DNA from: Pseudomonas sp. GM41(2012)
Lineage (GTDB): Bacteria; Pseudomonadota; Gammaproteobacteria; Pseudomonadales; Pseudomonadaceae
Reading direction: 5' to 3'
DNA: 64,000 nucleotides
Assembly (NCBI RefSeq): GCF_000282315.2
Contig: NZ_AKJN02000006.1
Location: 2,294,001 to 2,358,000, forward strand
A model generated the notes under the pieces. That model was not told the origin of the DNA and did not search any database. It saw only the letters and a program-made list of their open reading frames with translations. Below, one piece after another: positions 44,220-53,496 of the stretch. Both the position numbers and the translations under genes were made by a program. Numbering within the stretch: the stretch's first letter is position 1; each line of letters starts with the position of its first letter.

Positions 44220-46679
44220 TCAACGGAACGTGCCAGGCGCCTTGAATAACAAAGGCTGAGGCCTGGCTGGACGACTTAGTAAACTGTCGCTGGTAAACAA
44301 ATGCGGGCGTTCAATAACATACCCTTGAGCGTAATCCACCCCGATCTCCAGCAATGCCTGCTCGATCTGGGGTGTTTCAACAAACTCGGCAATCGTACGT
44401 TTACCCATAACATGACCGATGTGATTGATCACTTCGACCATGGCGCGGTTAATCGGGTCGTCCAGCATATCCTTTACGAAACTCCCGTCGATCTTCAAGA
44501 AGTCTACAGGTAAATGTTTCAAGTAGGCGAATGAGGACATTCCGGCGCAAAAGTCGTCCAGTGAAAAGTGGCAGCCTAAACCTTTGAGTTCATTAATAAA
44601 TTTGATTGCACTTCCGAGATTGGAAATAGCACTGGTTTCAGTGATTTCAAAACAAATCATTTCAGGCGGTATGCAGTAAGTAACGAACTGTTCACGCAGG
44701 AAGTGCAGAAACGCCTCATCTCCGATAGTTGTGCCTGACAGATTAATCGCACACATGGCCAATGGTCCTTTGTGCTGTTCGGCTATGCATTGGGCAATAA
44801 TTTTGAAAACGTTCTGTACAACCCAGCGGTCAAGGGAAGTCATCAGACCATAACGCTCAGCAGCCGGAATAAAACTGTCGGGCAAAATCATGCGTCCGGC
44901 TTCGTCATGCAGGCGCAACAGAATTTCAATATGACCACCGCCCTTCTCGATATGACCAAGGGGCGCGATTTCCTGGGCGTACAGACAGAAGCGGTCTTCT
45001 TCCAGCGCCATGTGCAAGCGCTGCACCCAAGCCATCTCGCCGAAGCGCAGGGACAGTTCCGAATCATCGGCGTGATAGACCTGAACCCGATTGCGGCCCT
45101 TTTCCTTGGCCATGTAGCAGGCCATGTCGGCAGCGCGCAACGAGGCTTCGAGCGTGGTCGGATTCTGAGTGACGTGAACCAGCCCGATGCTCACAGTGGT
45201 CACGAAGGGTCGACCTTTCCAGACGAAGTGCAGGTTCTGCACGGTCTGACGCAGGCCCTCGGCGATTTTCTCGGCGGCTTCCGGGGCGCAGTTCTCAAGC
45301 AGGATGCCAAACTCGTCGCCCCCCAGGCGGGCCAGGGTATCGCCTTCGCGCAAACCGGATTGCAACAGAGCGCAGATATGCCGCAGCAACTCGTCACCCG
45401 CCGCATGGCCGCAGGTATCGTTGACCAGTTTGAACTGATCCAGATCGAGGAACATCAGGGCATGGCGCCCTGACTGGCGCGCCAGGTTGTGCAGCGCCTG
45501 TTCCAGGCGATATTCGAACTCGCGGCGGTTGGCGAGCCCGGTCAAGGCGTCATGGGTCGCCTGCCAGGACAGATTGGCAATGTACTGTCGTTCCTGGGTC
45601 ATGTCGTGCAGCACCAACACGGTGCCGCTGACCTTGCCGGCGTTGCGGATCGGCGCACCGACCAGGGTCACCGAAACCGTGCTGCCATCCAGGCGCTGGA
45701 TCAGTTTGGAGTGTTCGCTGCCACCGCTCAGCTGTCCGCTCAAAATGTGCTCGATCAACGTGAAGCCATCGGCCTGAGCGTTCTCGTCCAGCAGATTGAA
45801 CAGCGCCGCCAGCGGCAAACCGGTCGCCTGCTCGGCCTTCCAGTGAGTCAACGCCTCGGCGGCCGGGTTCATGTAGGCGATCGCGCCTTCGACATTCGTG
45901 GTGATCACGCCATCGCCAATCGATTGCAAAGTGATTTGTGCCCGGTCTTTCTCCAACTGCAGAGCGTCGGCGAAGGCATGGCGCTGCTTGAGCAGTTTGT
46001 GCGTACGCATCAAGGCCAGGAGGATCAAACCCAGGGCCGTGGCGAGGTTGGTCGCCAGCAACACCCGCAGGATCATCCGCGAGCCTTCGCCCAAGGCATC
46101 GCTGAAGGCCTTCGCCGCCGGTGTCACACTTTCGTTGATGACGAATATCTGATCCTTCCAGCGCTTGATGTCGGCATCGGTGGCCTGACCGGTGGTGATG
46201 CGCTGATGCATCTCCCGCGCAATGGCATCGAGTTGCACCATATACGCATCACCCACCATCCAGAGGTTGATGGCTTTCACGTGGTAACTGAAGTGCCGGA
46301 AGTTCAGGTACAGCCAGATCACACTATTGATGTCATCCGGGTGGTTGCCGCCTTTGAGGATTGCCACGCGCGCGGCTTCGATATTCGGCGGCTGATGATC
46401 CAGCGCCACACGCAATTCGTGGCCCCCCTGAGGCACCGCGATCGCGTTCTGGTATTTGTTGAATATCGTCTCGTCGTGACTGTCGGCGTAGAGATTGAGG
46501 TAATAGATGGCGTCTTTCTGGCCTTTGGACCACAGGCTTTCACCGGCAACGTAGCCGCGAACCGCCGACAGAACGTACAGGCTCACGCCACCGAGCATCG
46601 CCTGAAACAGCACGACGGCAATAAATGGCCAGACGATGCCCAACAACCGTGGCGTTCCGAGAGTCCGCGCTTGATTCAT
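44220..46679 (-). CDS. rbdA: Membrane PAS-GGDEF-EAL cyclic di-GMP protein, RbdA-like
   Basis: This is an 819-residue protein. Helix 1 (about 12-35) and helix 2 (about 203-222) enclose a periplasmic region. A PAS domain (about 240-365) is followed by GGDEF (about 375-540, intact GGDEF) and EAL (about 555-800, with EILLRL, ITETSA and DDFCAGMSS). The size, domain order and neighbours (undA on one side, originally the ABC gene on the other) match RbdA of P. aeruginosa (PA0861), which lowers c-di-GMP and promotes biofilm dispersal. In RbdA the GGDEF domain stimulates the EAL activity allosterically. The start at 46679 gives MNQARTLGTPRLLG. Confidence 0.82.
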   Translation of the reverse strand: MNQARTLGTPRLLGIVWPFIAVVLFQAMLGGVSLYVLSAVRGYVAGESLWSKGQKDAIYYLNLYADSHDETIFNKYQNAIAVPQGGHELRVALDHQPPNIEAARVAILKGGNHPDDINSVIWLYLNFRHFSYHVKAINLWMVGDAYMVQLDAIAREMHQRITTGQATDADIKRWKDQIFVINESVTPAAKAFSDALGEGSRMILRVLLATNLATALGLILLALMRTHKLLKQRHAFADALQLEKDRAQITLQSIGDGVITTNVEGAIAYMNPAAEALTHWKAEQATGLPLAALFNLLDENAQADGFTLIEHILSGQLSGGSEHSKLIQRLDGSTVSVTLVGAPIRNAGKVSGTVLVLHDMTQERQYIANLSWQATHDALTGLANRREFEYRLEQALHNLARQSGRHALMFLDLDQFKLVNDTCGHAAGDELLRHICALLQSGLREGDTLARLGGDEFGILLENCAPEAAEKIAEGLRQTVQNLHFVWKGRPFVTTVSIGLVHVTQNPTTLEASLRAADMACYMAKEKGRNRVQVYHADDSELSLRFGEMAWVQRLHMALEEDRFCLYAQEIAPLGHIEKGGGHIEILLRLHDEAGRMILPDSFIPAAERYGLMTSLDRWVVQNVFKIIAQCIAEQHKGPLAMCAINLSGTTIGDEAFLHFLREQFVTYCIPPEMICFEITETSAISNLGSAIKFINELKGLGCHFSLDDFCAGMSSFAYLKHLPVDFLKIDGSFVKDMLDDPINRAMVEVINHIGHVMGKRTIAEFVETPQIEQALLEIGVDYAQGYVIERPHLFTSDSLLSRPARPQPLLFKAPGTFR

Positions 46680-46900
46680 GAGGTCCCTTGTTTTAGCACT
46701 GCCAGATCATCATCCAACGTGATCGCTACAGCTAGACTAGGGTGCGTTCCCGGTTCCGGCAAGCGGAGGATCAGCCTCGGCACACTCTGAACACAGCCAT
46801 ATATATGTACCGCCACAGCATATTTCGAGATCGATTTACTGGGCACTCCAGGAATTCCCCTACTTGTTGTTGCGGGAATTACTTTGATGAGGAGTGCAAC

Positions 46901-49900
46901 ATGACATCGATACCTTTAGCTGCACCCGACACACCGGCTGCCGAAGAAATTCGCGCCAGACAAGCACTGGGACTTGAAGACGGCCCGGATATCGAAGCTT
47001 TTATTACCCAACCCACCGCTCAGGATCGACAGCGGTTCAAGGCTTTGCAACGAGCAACACCCACCGTCGCGCCCCCCCTGACCATCAATATGTACAAGGC
47101 AAAACGCATCAATGTTCAAATCGTCGACACCGTAAAAAGCTTGATGATCGGCAAGCCCCCGTTGATCCGTCATCTGGGCGGCGACGTACTGCGTCTCGCG
47201 TCCGAAGAGGAATTGCGTGCGACGCCTTCGGTATTTCTCCAGCGGATATTGAACGCGCCCCAGGCACAGGATCTGGCAGACCGGCTGCTCAAGAAACTCA
47301 AATGGTATGGCGCACACCCTGGCGAACAGACGCCGACGTCCGTACGCAATCAACTGATTTGCAAAGCCATATGCCTCTACTTTCAGGAGTCGTCGGCTGA
47401 CGATTCGCAAGAACTCGCCGGCTTCCGCTGGGAAGACCCGGCACACTGGGGCAAAAGCTACCAAAGCCTGCGTAGCGATTTCGAACAGCACTTGCTGCGC
47501 ACCCGGCGGCTCGCCAACCCCAAGGATGCGATATTACTGGCGCGGGTGTTCGAGACCCGCCTCTCAAAGGACTTCGCTGTGCGCGATATCCCGCCCGACC
47601 TTCCTTACAAAAGCTCGGTGGTGTGGGTGAACTTCATGCACGGCGTGCTGCTGGCCGATGAACTCGGCCTTGATCGATTGCAACCGCTGTCCTTTCAACA
47701 ACTCGTCGACCTGCCCCTGACCCGGAGCGCCGAGGCCTCGCCCGAACAACTTGAGCAGATTACCCGACTGAGGATGGGGCCAGCGCTGGAGTGGGCGGTC
47801 TGCTGCGGTATCGTTCAGTCGCGAACACAATCCGATTACGATGAAGGCGATATGACGCGGGCGATGGCCGCTCTGGAAAGCCACAGCGAGAGCCTGAACA
47901 ACGCCGTCATGACACTCGATTTGCCGCCCCCTGAAAGACTGAAGATGGCCAAACGGGTAAAGGATGATCTGTTTGGCGATGCCATGTTCGAATCGGACGG
48001 GCTCAAGTTGCTGCGTGATGAACCACCGAGCGCCTTGGGTTCCAAAGATATGCCCTCATTGAAGCTGCCAGGCCATGCATTCCTGGATATCTATGCCGAT
48101 GGCCAATTCGATGACGCAAGCAAATGGTTTGTAACCCAATCCGATGGGAAAACACGAACCAGTCGCTGGATCAAAATCGACGACAAGCGAACCCTGCGTG
48201 ATGAGGAGTTTCGCAAGGATCATCGGGGGATCGAAAGGCGTGTGTTTAGAAGATACGAGGGCAAGACGCTGCCTGATATCAACACGCAGTTTGCAACCGA
48301 CTTCACAAACTACCTCTCGAAAATCAGGACGGCCTATCAGACTCTGATCGTCAGTCTGCTGACCTCGCTGCCACTGGCCGACCGCCAGGCCCTTGAGTGG
48401 GGTGACGTCCGCTTGCTGAGCCTGCGCCTGGAAGAAACACACATCCAATTATCGGGAGACATCCGGCCAAGAAAAGGCTTCGTTCTACAGGTGACACACA
48501 ATCGTGAAATCACCTATTACGAACTGATCCCGAGTGCTGGCGTCATTCGTTGCCGACCCCACTTGAGGTACTCAACAGTCAACGGGGTTCGCACCACGTT
48601 TCCCTTGCACGCTTCAATCCCCGGACAAACATATACGGCTGAAGTCAGCACTTCTCTGCTTCTCGATTGGTCAGCGCACTTAAACGGCACGCGGCCTGCT
48701 GACAGGGCGTACTGCATAGCGATCCTCGGCGTGGTAGGTAACGTGCCCGCTGCTGTATCGCCAAGCGGAACGGACCGGGTATCCCGTTTGAATGCAGTGG
48801 CCCACTACATTGCAACGAACTTTCTGTACATAGATGAACGGCAGTTGCATACCCAAGCCCGCGGCATGACGGTATTCGACACCATCAGGGCCAGAAACCA
48901 ACAACGGCGGGATACGTTCGTAGAATTGGCCAAAGGGTTTGTGCCCTTCTGGGGCAGTATTGAGGACCTTTTGTCGGGCAAAACCGACCGGATCCTCCTA
49001 GGCGCGATCGGACTCGTATTCGACCTTGCTTCATTCCTCAGTCCTATCGGGAAATTCATGTCGGGTTCGGTGCGTTTGATCAGGGCCGGGGCCACGGCCT
49101 CACGCATGACCGTCAAAGCAAGTCTGCCCTCCTTTTCAACGTTGACCCGAAAGCTGCTGACCGCCTCGCTGAAAAACCTGAACCCGCTGGACGGGGTTCC
49201 GACACTGCTCAAGACAATGGGCACCGGTGCGTGGAAAGGACTGTACACGGTGGGCCGCATGGGTGTTGGCGGGTTCAAAAAACTGACAGGACACGCCGAC
49301 AGCTACCGACTGGTCCGCAACCTGCCCCAGACAACCGATCCGGGGCGCTGGAAACCGCTGACAAACAGCGATCGACTGGCAACGGTCAACGGCGTCGATG
49401 ATGTACTTGTGCGCAATACCAACCCGTCGGACCTGACCCGATTCCACCCCGTCGACCCGGTGACGTCCTTGCCTTATGGCCCGCGCCTGAGCAATAACCA
49501 CAGAAACTTCATGCGGGGCCGGTCAACCTTCAAGACGTTACCGCCTACCGAATCGCACACCCTGGTAGAACTCCCGGAATACGCCAAAATCCGTGAAGTA
49601 CTTGAGGTCGATGGTCGAACCACACTGTTCGTCGATGACATTCCCTATCGTCTGGACGGCAACCAACTGCGCCGTGCCGACTTGATTGATGATCAGGCGA
49701 TGTTCAGATCCTTGCCTTGCCGGGTACGGCGTAGCCCGCCGGTTGCCGATAAATGCATGACCACATTCGTCACCGCTGATCCGGCACCGACGCCGGCCAT
49801 TGGCAGTTTTGATGAAAACAAAGGTTGGGCACCGTGGTTCGGAGACAGTATCTATACGCCAGCCACTGCGGATCGGGCGATGTTGCTTAATACCCTGAAG

Positions 49901-51043
49901 AATAAAAGACGGCTCCCGGCTACGGTGGCGTTCCAAAAAGGGATTTATGGGAGGATCAACGTGAGTATTCCCTACGGGACCCAGAATCAATTTGATACCT
50001 TCGAGGCCGGTGCCATCATCATCCCGGCGATAGACGATTCAAAGCACTATGTGTTCACCCGACTGGATGCCGGCAATTTTTATGTTGCCGAACTGGCACA
50101 AGGTCAAAGCATAAGAGACACGCTGAATCTCAAGAAAGCTTCCACATTGCCGGAAGATCTCAAAGCAGAATTGATGACTGTCTACACCGGATCGTTGAAT
50201 GCCAACAATATGGCGAGGATTCACGGTACGGAAGCGGTGGAACGTGCGTTGAAAACAATGGAAGACATTGCCATTCCGATTGGCGGCCACGTGAACCCGC
50301 CCGATACGCTCAAGTTGCTCAAGGTCGATACCAGTCCAGGCGAAGCGGTGCTGTTCGATCACTCGACCCGAATGATTGTCACGGAGCTGCCGAAAGGTGC
50401 GACAAGCTGGTCGCGCAGCAAGGTCGCACCAGAAGCGCTCCGTCAAAGAACAGTGGAAATTTTCGATACATTGTTCCTTGAGCCGACCATTGTGCTGAAC
50501 AAAGCCGACAGCGCATTGAGGATCGACAGGACGATGAAAAAGCTTCACAAGCTTATCCCTCGTGACCAGCGCTCGTTCAATCCTAGAAACATCGCCTATG
50601 CCGAGGTCGTTACCGCCACCGGGAAGCGGGAGGTTTATGTCAGTGTTTCGGGAGCGCAGGGGGCGACCGGACATCTGCCTTTGTTCAAGAAACATCCTGA
50701 CGCAGATCAGGTCAAGGTAGGCGAAACGACCTACTTCAATGTTGACAAGAACGAAGTTTTTCCCAGCACATCACTACTTGTGTCTGATCAAGGCAAATTA
50801 CTCGCTGTGCCAGCGACAATAAAAGATATTGATAACTATCGCCCGGCACTGACTCTCAAACCCACGTCACTGGACAGCGAAAGCAAGTTGATCAGCGTGA
50901 TTCGCAAAAAATACCCCGATCCCGCATCGATCGAAACAGTTAATGTCGCCACCACCATGCCACCCTGCGAATCCTGTTCGGTTGCGGTCAAGGGATTCGG
51001 TTACGACGGTGGTGAAAATGCTCTGCACGTCACATGGCACTGA
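46901..51043 (+). CDS. Large dermonecrotic-toxin-like protein with C-terminal deaminase-like domain
   Basis: This is a 1380-residue protein without a signal peptide. The N-terminal half resembles the DUF6543/'dermonecrotic toxin' region found in large fluorescens-group proteins. A hydrophobic segment at about 698-720 (ILLGAIGLVFDLASFLSPIG) may insert into membranes. The last about 60 residues read DSESKLI (Asp1325, Glu1327) then TMPPCESC (Cys1356, Cys1359) and end in HVTW. This is the [H/C/D]xE...PCxxC arrangement of bacterial toxin deaminases, with Asp in place of the usual first zinc ligand His. ATG 46901 has GAGGAG upstream. No immunity gene adjoins it: the ABC gene on the other strand begins two bases later. 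Secretion route and target are unknown. Confidence 0.75.
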   Translation: MTSIPLAAPDTPAAEEIRARQALGLEDGPDIEAFITQPTAQDRQRFKALQRATPTVAPPLTINMYKAKRINVQIVDTVKSLMIGKPPLIRHLGGDVLRLASEEELRATPSVFLQRILNAPQAQDLADRLLKKLKWYGAHPGEQTPTSVRNQLICKAICLYFQESSADDSQELAGFRWEDPAHWGKSYQSLRSDFEQHLLRTRRLANPKDAILLARVFETRLSKDFAVRDIPPDLPYKSSVVWVNFMHGVLLADELGLDRLQPLSFQQLVDLPLTRSAEASPEQLEQITRLRMGPALEWAVCCGIVQSRTQSDYDEGDMTRAMAALESHSESLNNAVMTLDLPPPERLKMAKRVKDDLFGDAMFESDGLKLLRDEPPSALGSKDMPSLKLPGHAFLDIYADGQFDDASKWFVTQSDGKTRTSRWIKIDDKRTLRDEEFRKDHRGIERRVFRRYEGKTLPDINTQFATDFTNYLSKIRTAYQTLIVSLLTSLPLADRQALEWGDVRLLSLRLEETHIQLSGDIRPRKGFVLQVTHNREITYYELIPSAGVIRCRPHLRYSTVNGVRTTFPLHASIPGQTYTAEVSTSLLLDWSAHLNGTRPADRAYCIAILGVVGNVPAAVSPSGTDRVSRLNAVAHYIATNFLYIDERQLHTQARGMTVFDTIRARNQQRRDTFVELAKGFVPFWGSIEDLLSGKTDRILLGAIGLVFDLASFLSPIGKFMSGSVRLIRAGATASRMTVKASLPSFSTLTRKLLTASLKNLNPLDGVPTLLKTMGTGAWKGLYTVGRMGVGGFKKLTGHADSYRLVRNLPQTTDPGRWKPLTNSDRLATVNGVDDVLVRNTNPSDLTRFHPVDPVTSLPYGPRLSNNHRNFMRGRSTFKTLPPTESHTLVELPEYAKIREVLEVDGRTTLFVDDIPYRLDGNQLRRADLIDDQAMFRSLPCRVRRSPPVADKCMTTFVTADPAPTPAIGSFDENKGWAPWFGDSIYTPATADRAMLLNTLKNKRRLPATVAFQKGIYGRINVSIPYGTQNQFDTFEAGAIIIPAIDDSKHYVFTRLDAGNFYVAELAQGQSIRDTLNLKKASTLPEDLKAELMTVYTGSLNANNMARIHGTEAVERALKTMEDIAIPIGGHVNPPDTLKLLKVDTSPGEAVLFDHSTRMIVTELPKGATSWSRSKVAPEALRQRTVEIFDTLFLEPTIVLNKADSALRIDRTMKKLHKLIPRDQRSFNPRNIAYAEVVTATGKREVYVSVSGAQGATGHLPLFKKHPDADQVKVGETTYFNVDKNEVFPSTSLLVSDQGKLLAVPATIKDIDNYRPALTLKPTSLDSESKLISVIRKKYPDPASIETVNVATTMPPCESCSVAVKGFGYDGGENALHVTWH

Positions 51044-51044
51044 T

Positions 51045-52862
51045 CTAATGTTGCTGCAAATGCCCATATAGTTTGGCGTACAAACCACCCTCGGCAATCA
51101 ATTGCTGGTGGTCGCCATCCTCGGCAATTTGTCCGCCGTCGAACACTAGCACCCTGTCGGCCTGTTTCACGGCCGATAATCTGTGCGCAATGATCAGCGT
51201 GGTGCGGTTGCTCAGGAACCGCACCAGCGCCTGGTGCAGGTTGTATTCGGTGGCGGCATCCAGTGCCGAGGTGGCTTCGTCGAGGATCACTACCTTGGGC
51301 TCGGCCAACACCATCCGCGCAATGGCCAGGCGTTGGCGCTGCCCGCCGGACAAACGCACGCCGGAACGTCCGACGATGCTGTCCAGGCCATTGGGCAACT
51401 CACGAATCGTGGCGTGCAATTGCGCGATTTCCAGCGCTTGCCAGCAGGCTTCGTCACTGCGTTCACGGCCCATGGTCAGGTTGGCGCGCACGGTATCGTT
51501 GAACAGCGCCGGATGTTGCAGGACCACGGCGACGTTCTCCCGCACGGTTTCCAGGCCGATCTCTTGCTGGGTCGAACCACCGAAGCGGATCGTCCCGGCA
51601 AGCGGCGTGTACAGGCCCAGCAGCAACTGCACCAAGGTGCTTTTTCCGCCACCGCTGGCGCCGACAATCGCGACTTTTTCGCCGGGGGCGATCGACAGGT
51701 TCATCTGGTTCAACACCAGCTCGTCGCCGTAACCGAAACTCAATCCCTGGACTTCGATGCCCACGGTTTCGCGACCGTTGAACGGGTCGACACCGCCCGG
51801 GTATTCAGGCTCATCGGCCCGGGCCAGCAACTCGTTGATCCGCGATAGCGCGCCGCCGGCCGCGTAATAGGCGTACTGCAGATTCAGCAGCTGTTCCACC
51901 GGACCGATCATGAACCACAGGTAGCTGAACACCGCGAGCATCTGGCCGATGGACAGGTCGGAAAACAGCACGGTGAGCATCGCCGCCGCACGGAAAATAT
52001 CGATGCCGAACTGGAACAGCAAGCCGCTGGCACGGTTCGACGCATCGGTTTTCCACTGCGAGTTCACCGCGTAATCGCGCACTTCCCGGGCGCGCTGACC
52101 CAAGCGCCCGAGGAAAAAACCCTGACGGTTGCCGGCACGCACTTCCTGAATGGAATCGAGGGTTTCGGTGAGTGCCTGGGTGAAACGCGAAGTGCTGTCG
52201 TTCTCGAGTTTCTTCAGGTGCTTGACCCGCTTGCCCAGCAGTACCGTGGCGTAGATCACCAGCGGGTTGAACAGCATGATCAGCAGCGCCAGCTTCCAGT
52301 GCATCCAGATCAGAATGCTCGCGGTGCCGACCAGGGTCAGCATGGCGACCAGGAAACGGCTGAGGGTTTCGCCGACGAATTTGTCCACCGTGTCCAGGTC
52401 GGTGACCAGATGCGTGGTCACTGTGCCGCTGCCCAGGCTTTCGTATTCGCCCAGGGAAATGCGCTTGAGCCGTTCGATCAGCCGTGTGCGAATTCGATAC
52501 ACGATGTCCTTGGCCAGTGCCGCAAACAACTTTGCCTGAACCACGTTGAAGAACAAGGCGCCACAACGTAGCAACAAGGTCACCAACAGCATCAGGCCGA
52601 TGTAGCCCACCGCTTTCTGCCAGTCGTCGGGCAACGCGTGGTTCATGACTTTCAGTGCGGCGTCACCGTGGCCCAGCAGCACTTCGTCCACCAGCAACGG
52701 CAAGAGCAAGGGAATTGGCACGCTACACAAGGTTGCCAGCACGGCCACGCCGTTGGCGATCCACAGGGATTTTTTGTGATGCAGCGCCAGGCGACGGATT
52801 TCCGCCCAGCTCAGACGGTCGACACGTGTAGCGGTTGCGGTGTCGTCAGGCTGGTCATGCAC
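51045..52862 (-). CDS. ABC exporter, fused membrane and ATPase domains (MsbA/HlyB-type)
   Basis: This is a 605-residue half-transporter. Six helices span about 30-315; the ATPase part has Walker A GASGGGKST, signature LSGGQRQRLAIARM and Walker B VVILDEATSALD. No N-terminal peptidase domain is present. GTG 52862 is the likely start, overlapping the DsbA-like gene by eight bases; ATG codons further upstream lie inside that gene. Next to rbdA in P. aeruginosa I recall a similar ABC gene (PA0860). Substrate unknown: lipid, drug or peptide export are all possible. Its 3' end abuts the toxin gene but on the opposite strand. Confidence 0.85.
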   Translation of the reverse strand: MHDQPDDTATATRVDRLSWAEIRRLALHHKKSLWIANGVAVLATLCSVPIPLLLPLLVDEVLLGHGDAALKVMNHALPDDWQKAVGYIGLMLLVTLLLRCGALFFNVVQAKLFAALAKDIVYRIRTRLIERLKRISLGEYESLGSGTVTTHLVTDLDTVDKFVGETLSRFLVAMLTLVGTASILIWMHWKLALLIMLFNPLVIYATVLLGKRVKHLKKLENDSTSRFTQALTETLDSIQEVRAGNRQGFFLGRLGQRAREVRDYAVNSQWKTDASNRASGLLFQFGIDIFRAAAMLTVLFSDLSIGQMLAVFSYLWFMIGPVEQLLNLQYAYYAAGGALSRINELLARADEPEYPGGVDPFNGRETVGIEVQGLSFGYGDELVLNQMNLSIAPGEKVAIVGASGGGKSTLVQLLLGLYTPLAGTIRFGGSTQQEIGLETVRENVAVVLQHPALFNDTVRANLTMGRERSDEACWQALEIAQLHATIRELPNGLDSIVGRSGVRLSGGQRQRLAIARMVLAEPKVVILDEATSALDAATEYNLHQALVRFLSNRTTLIIAHRLSAVKQADRVLVFDGGQIAEDGDHQQLIAEGGLYAKLYGHLQQH

Positions 52863-53493
52863 AGGCAGCGCGCTCCAGCCAGCGGCCGAGCAACGGAGAC
52901 AGTACGCTGAGCGGCTGATAGCCATTGGTCAACAGCGCCAATTGACCATTACGCTCAGCCAGCAAGGTAGGGAAACCGGCAATGCCCAGGTCCTGGACCC
53001 AGGTGAAATCGGCCGCCGTCGCGGCGTGCTGATCGGCACGGTCGAACGCGGCGGCGAACTCGATGCGCGGCAGACCGGCCTGCTCCGCCAGCTCCACCAG
53101 AACACTGGCGTGGGTGACGTCGCGCCCTTCGGCGTAAAACGCGTGCTGAATCAGCCCGAGCAGTTTCCACGCGCAATCCGGCGCCAGGCTGCGTGCGGTC
53201 ACCAACGCCCGACAGGCAGGTTCGGTGTCGTAGACAAACCCGTCGGGCAACGCGCCTTCCAGCTTGAACGGTTGACCCGTGGCTTCGGTGACTGCTTGCC
53301 AATGCTCAAGGATGTAGCGCCGGGTGGTCGGTTCCAGCGCGGAACCGCTGCCGGTACGCAAACCGCCCACCACTAGGTGCACGTCCACCCCCGCTGCTTG
53401 CGCCTGCTCGACCAGCGCGTTGGCCACCGGCGCGAAGCCCCAGCACCAGGAACACATCGGGTCCATCACATAGAGCAGGCGTTGCGCAGACAT
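52855..53493 (-). CDS. DsbA-family thioredoxin-fold protein (FrnE-like)
   Basis: This is a 212-residue protein with no signal peptide, so it is cytoplasmic. The redox motif is CSWC (Cys14-Cys17) in DPMCSWCWGFAP. The cis-proline region GIAGFPTLL lies at about 168-176. It belongs to the FrnE/DsbA-like group of disulfide isomerase-type proteins. It shares eight bases with the ABC gene downstream and lies three bases from the trhO stop, so trhO, this gene and the ABC gene form one operon. Substrates unknown. Confidence 0.85.
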   Translation of the reverse strand: MSAQRLLYVMDPMCSWCWGFAPVANALVEQAQAAGVDVHLVVGGLRTGSGSALEPTTRRYILEHWQAVTEATGQPFKLEGALPDGFVYDTEPACRALVTARSLAPDCAWKLLGLIQHAFYAEGRDVTHASVLVELAEQAGLPRIEFAAAFDRADQHAATAADFTWVQDLGIAGFPTLLAERNGQLALLTNGYQPLSVLSPLLGRWLERAACA

Positions 53494-53496
53494 GGT

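Noticed and set aside
46680..46900. Immunity gene upstream of the toxin
   Set aside because: The 221 bases contain only a short leader and the toxin ribosome site; no ORF with a plausible start.
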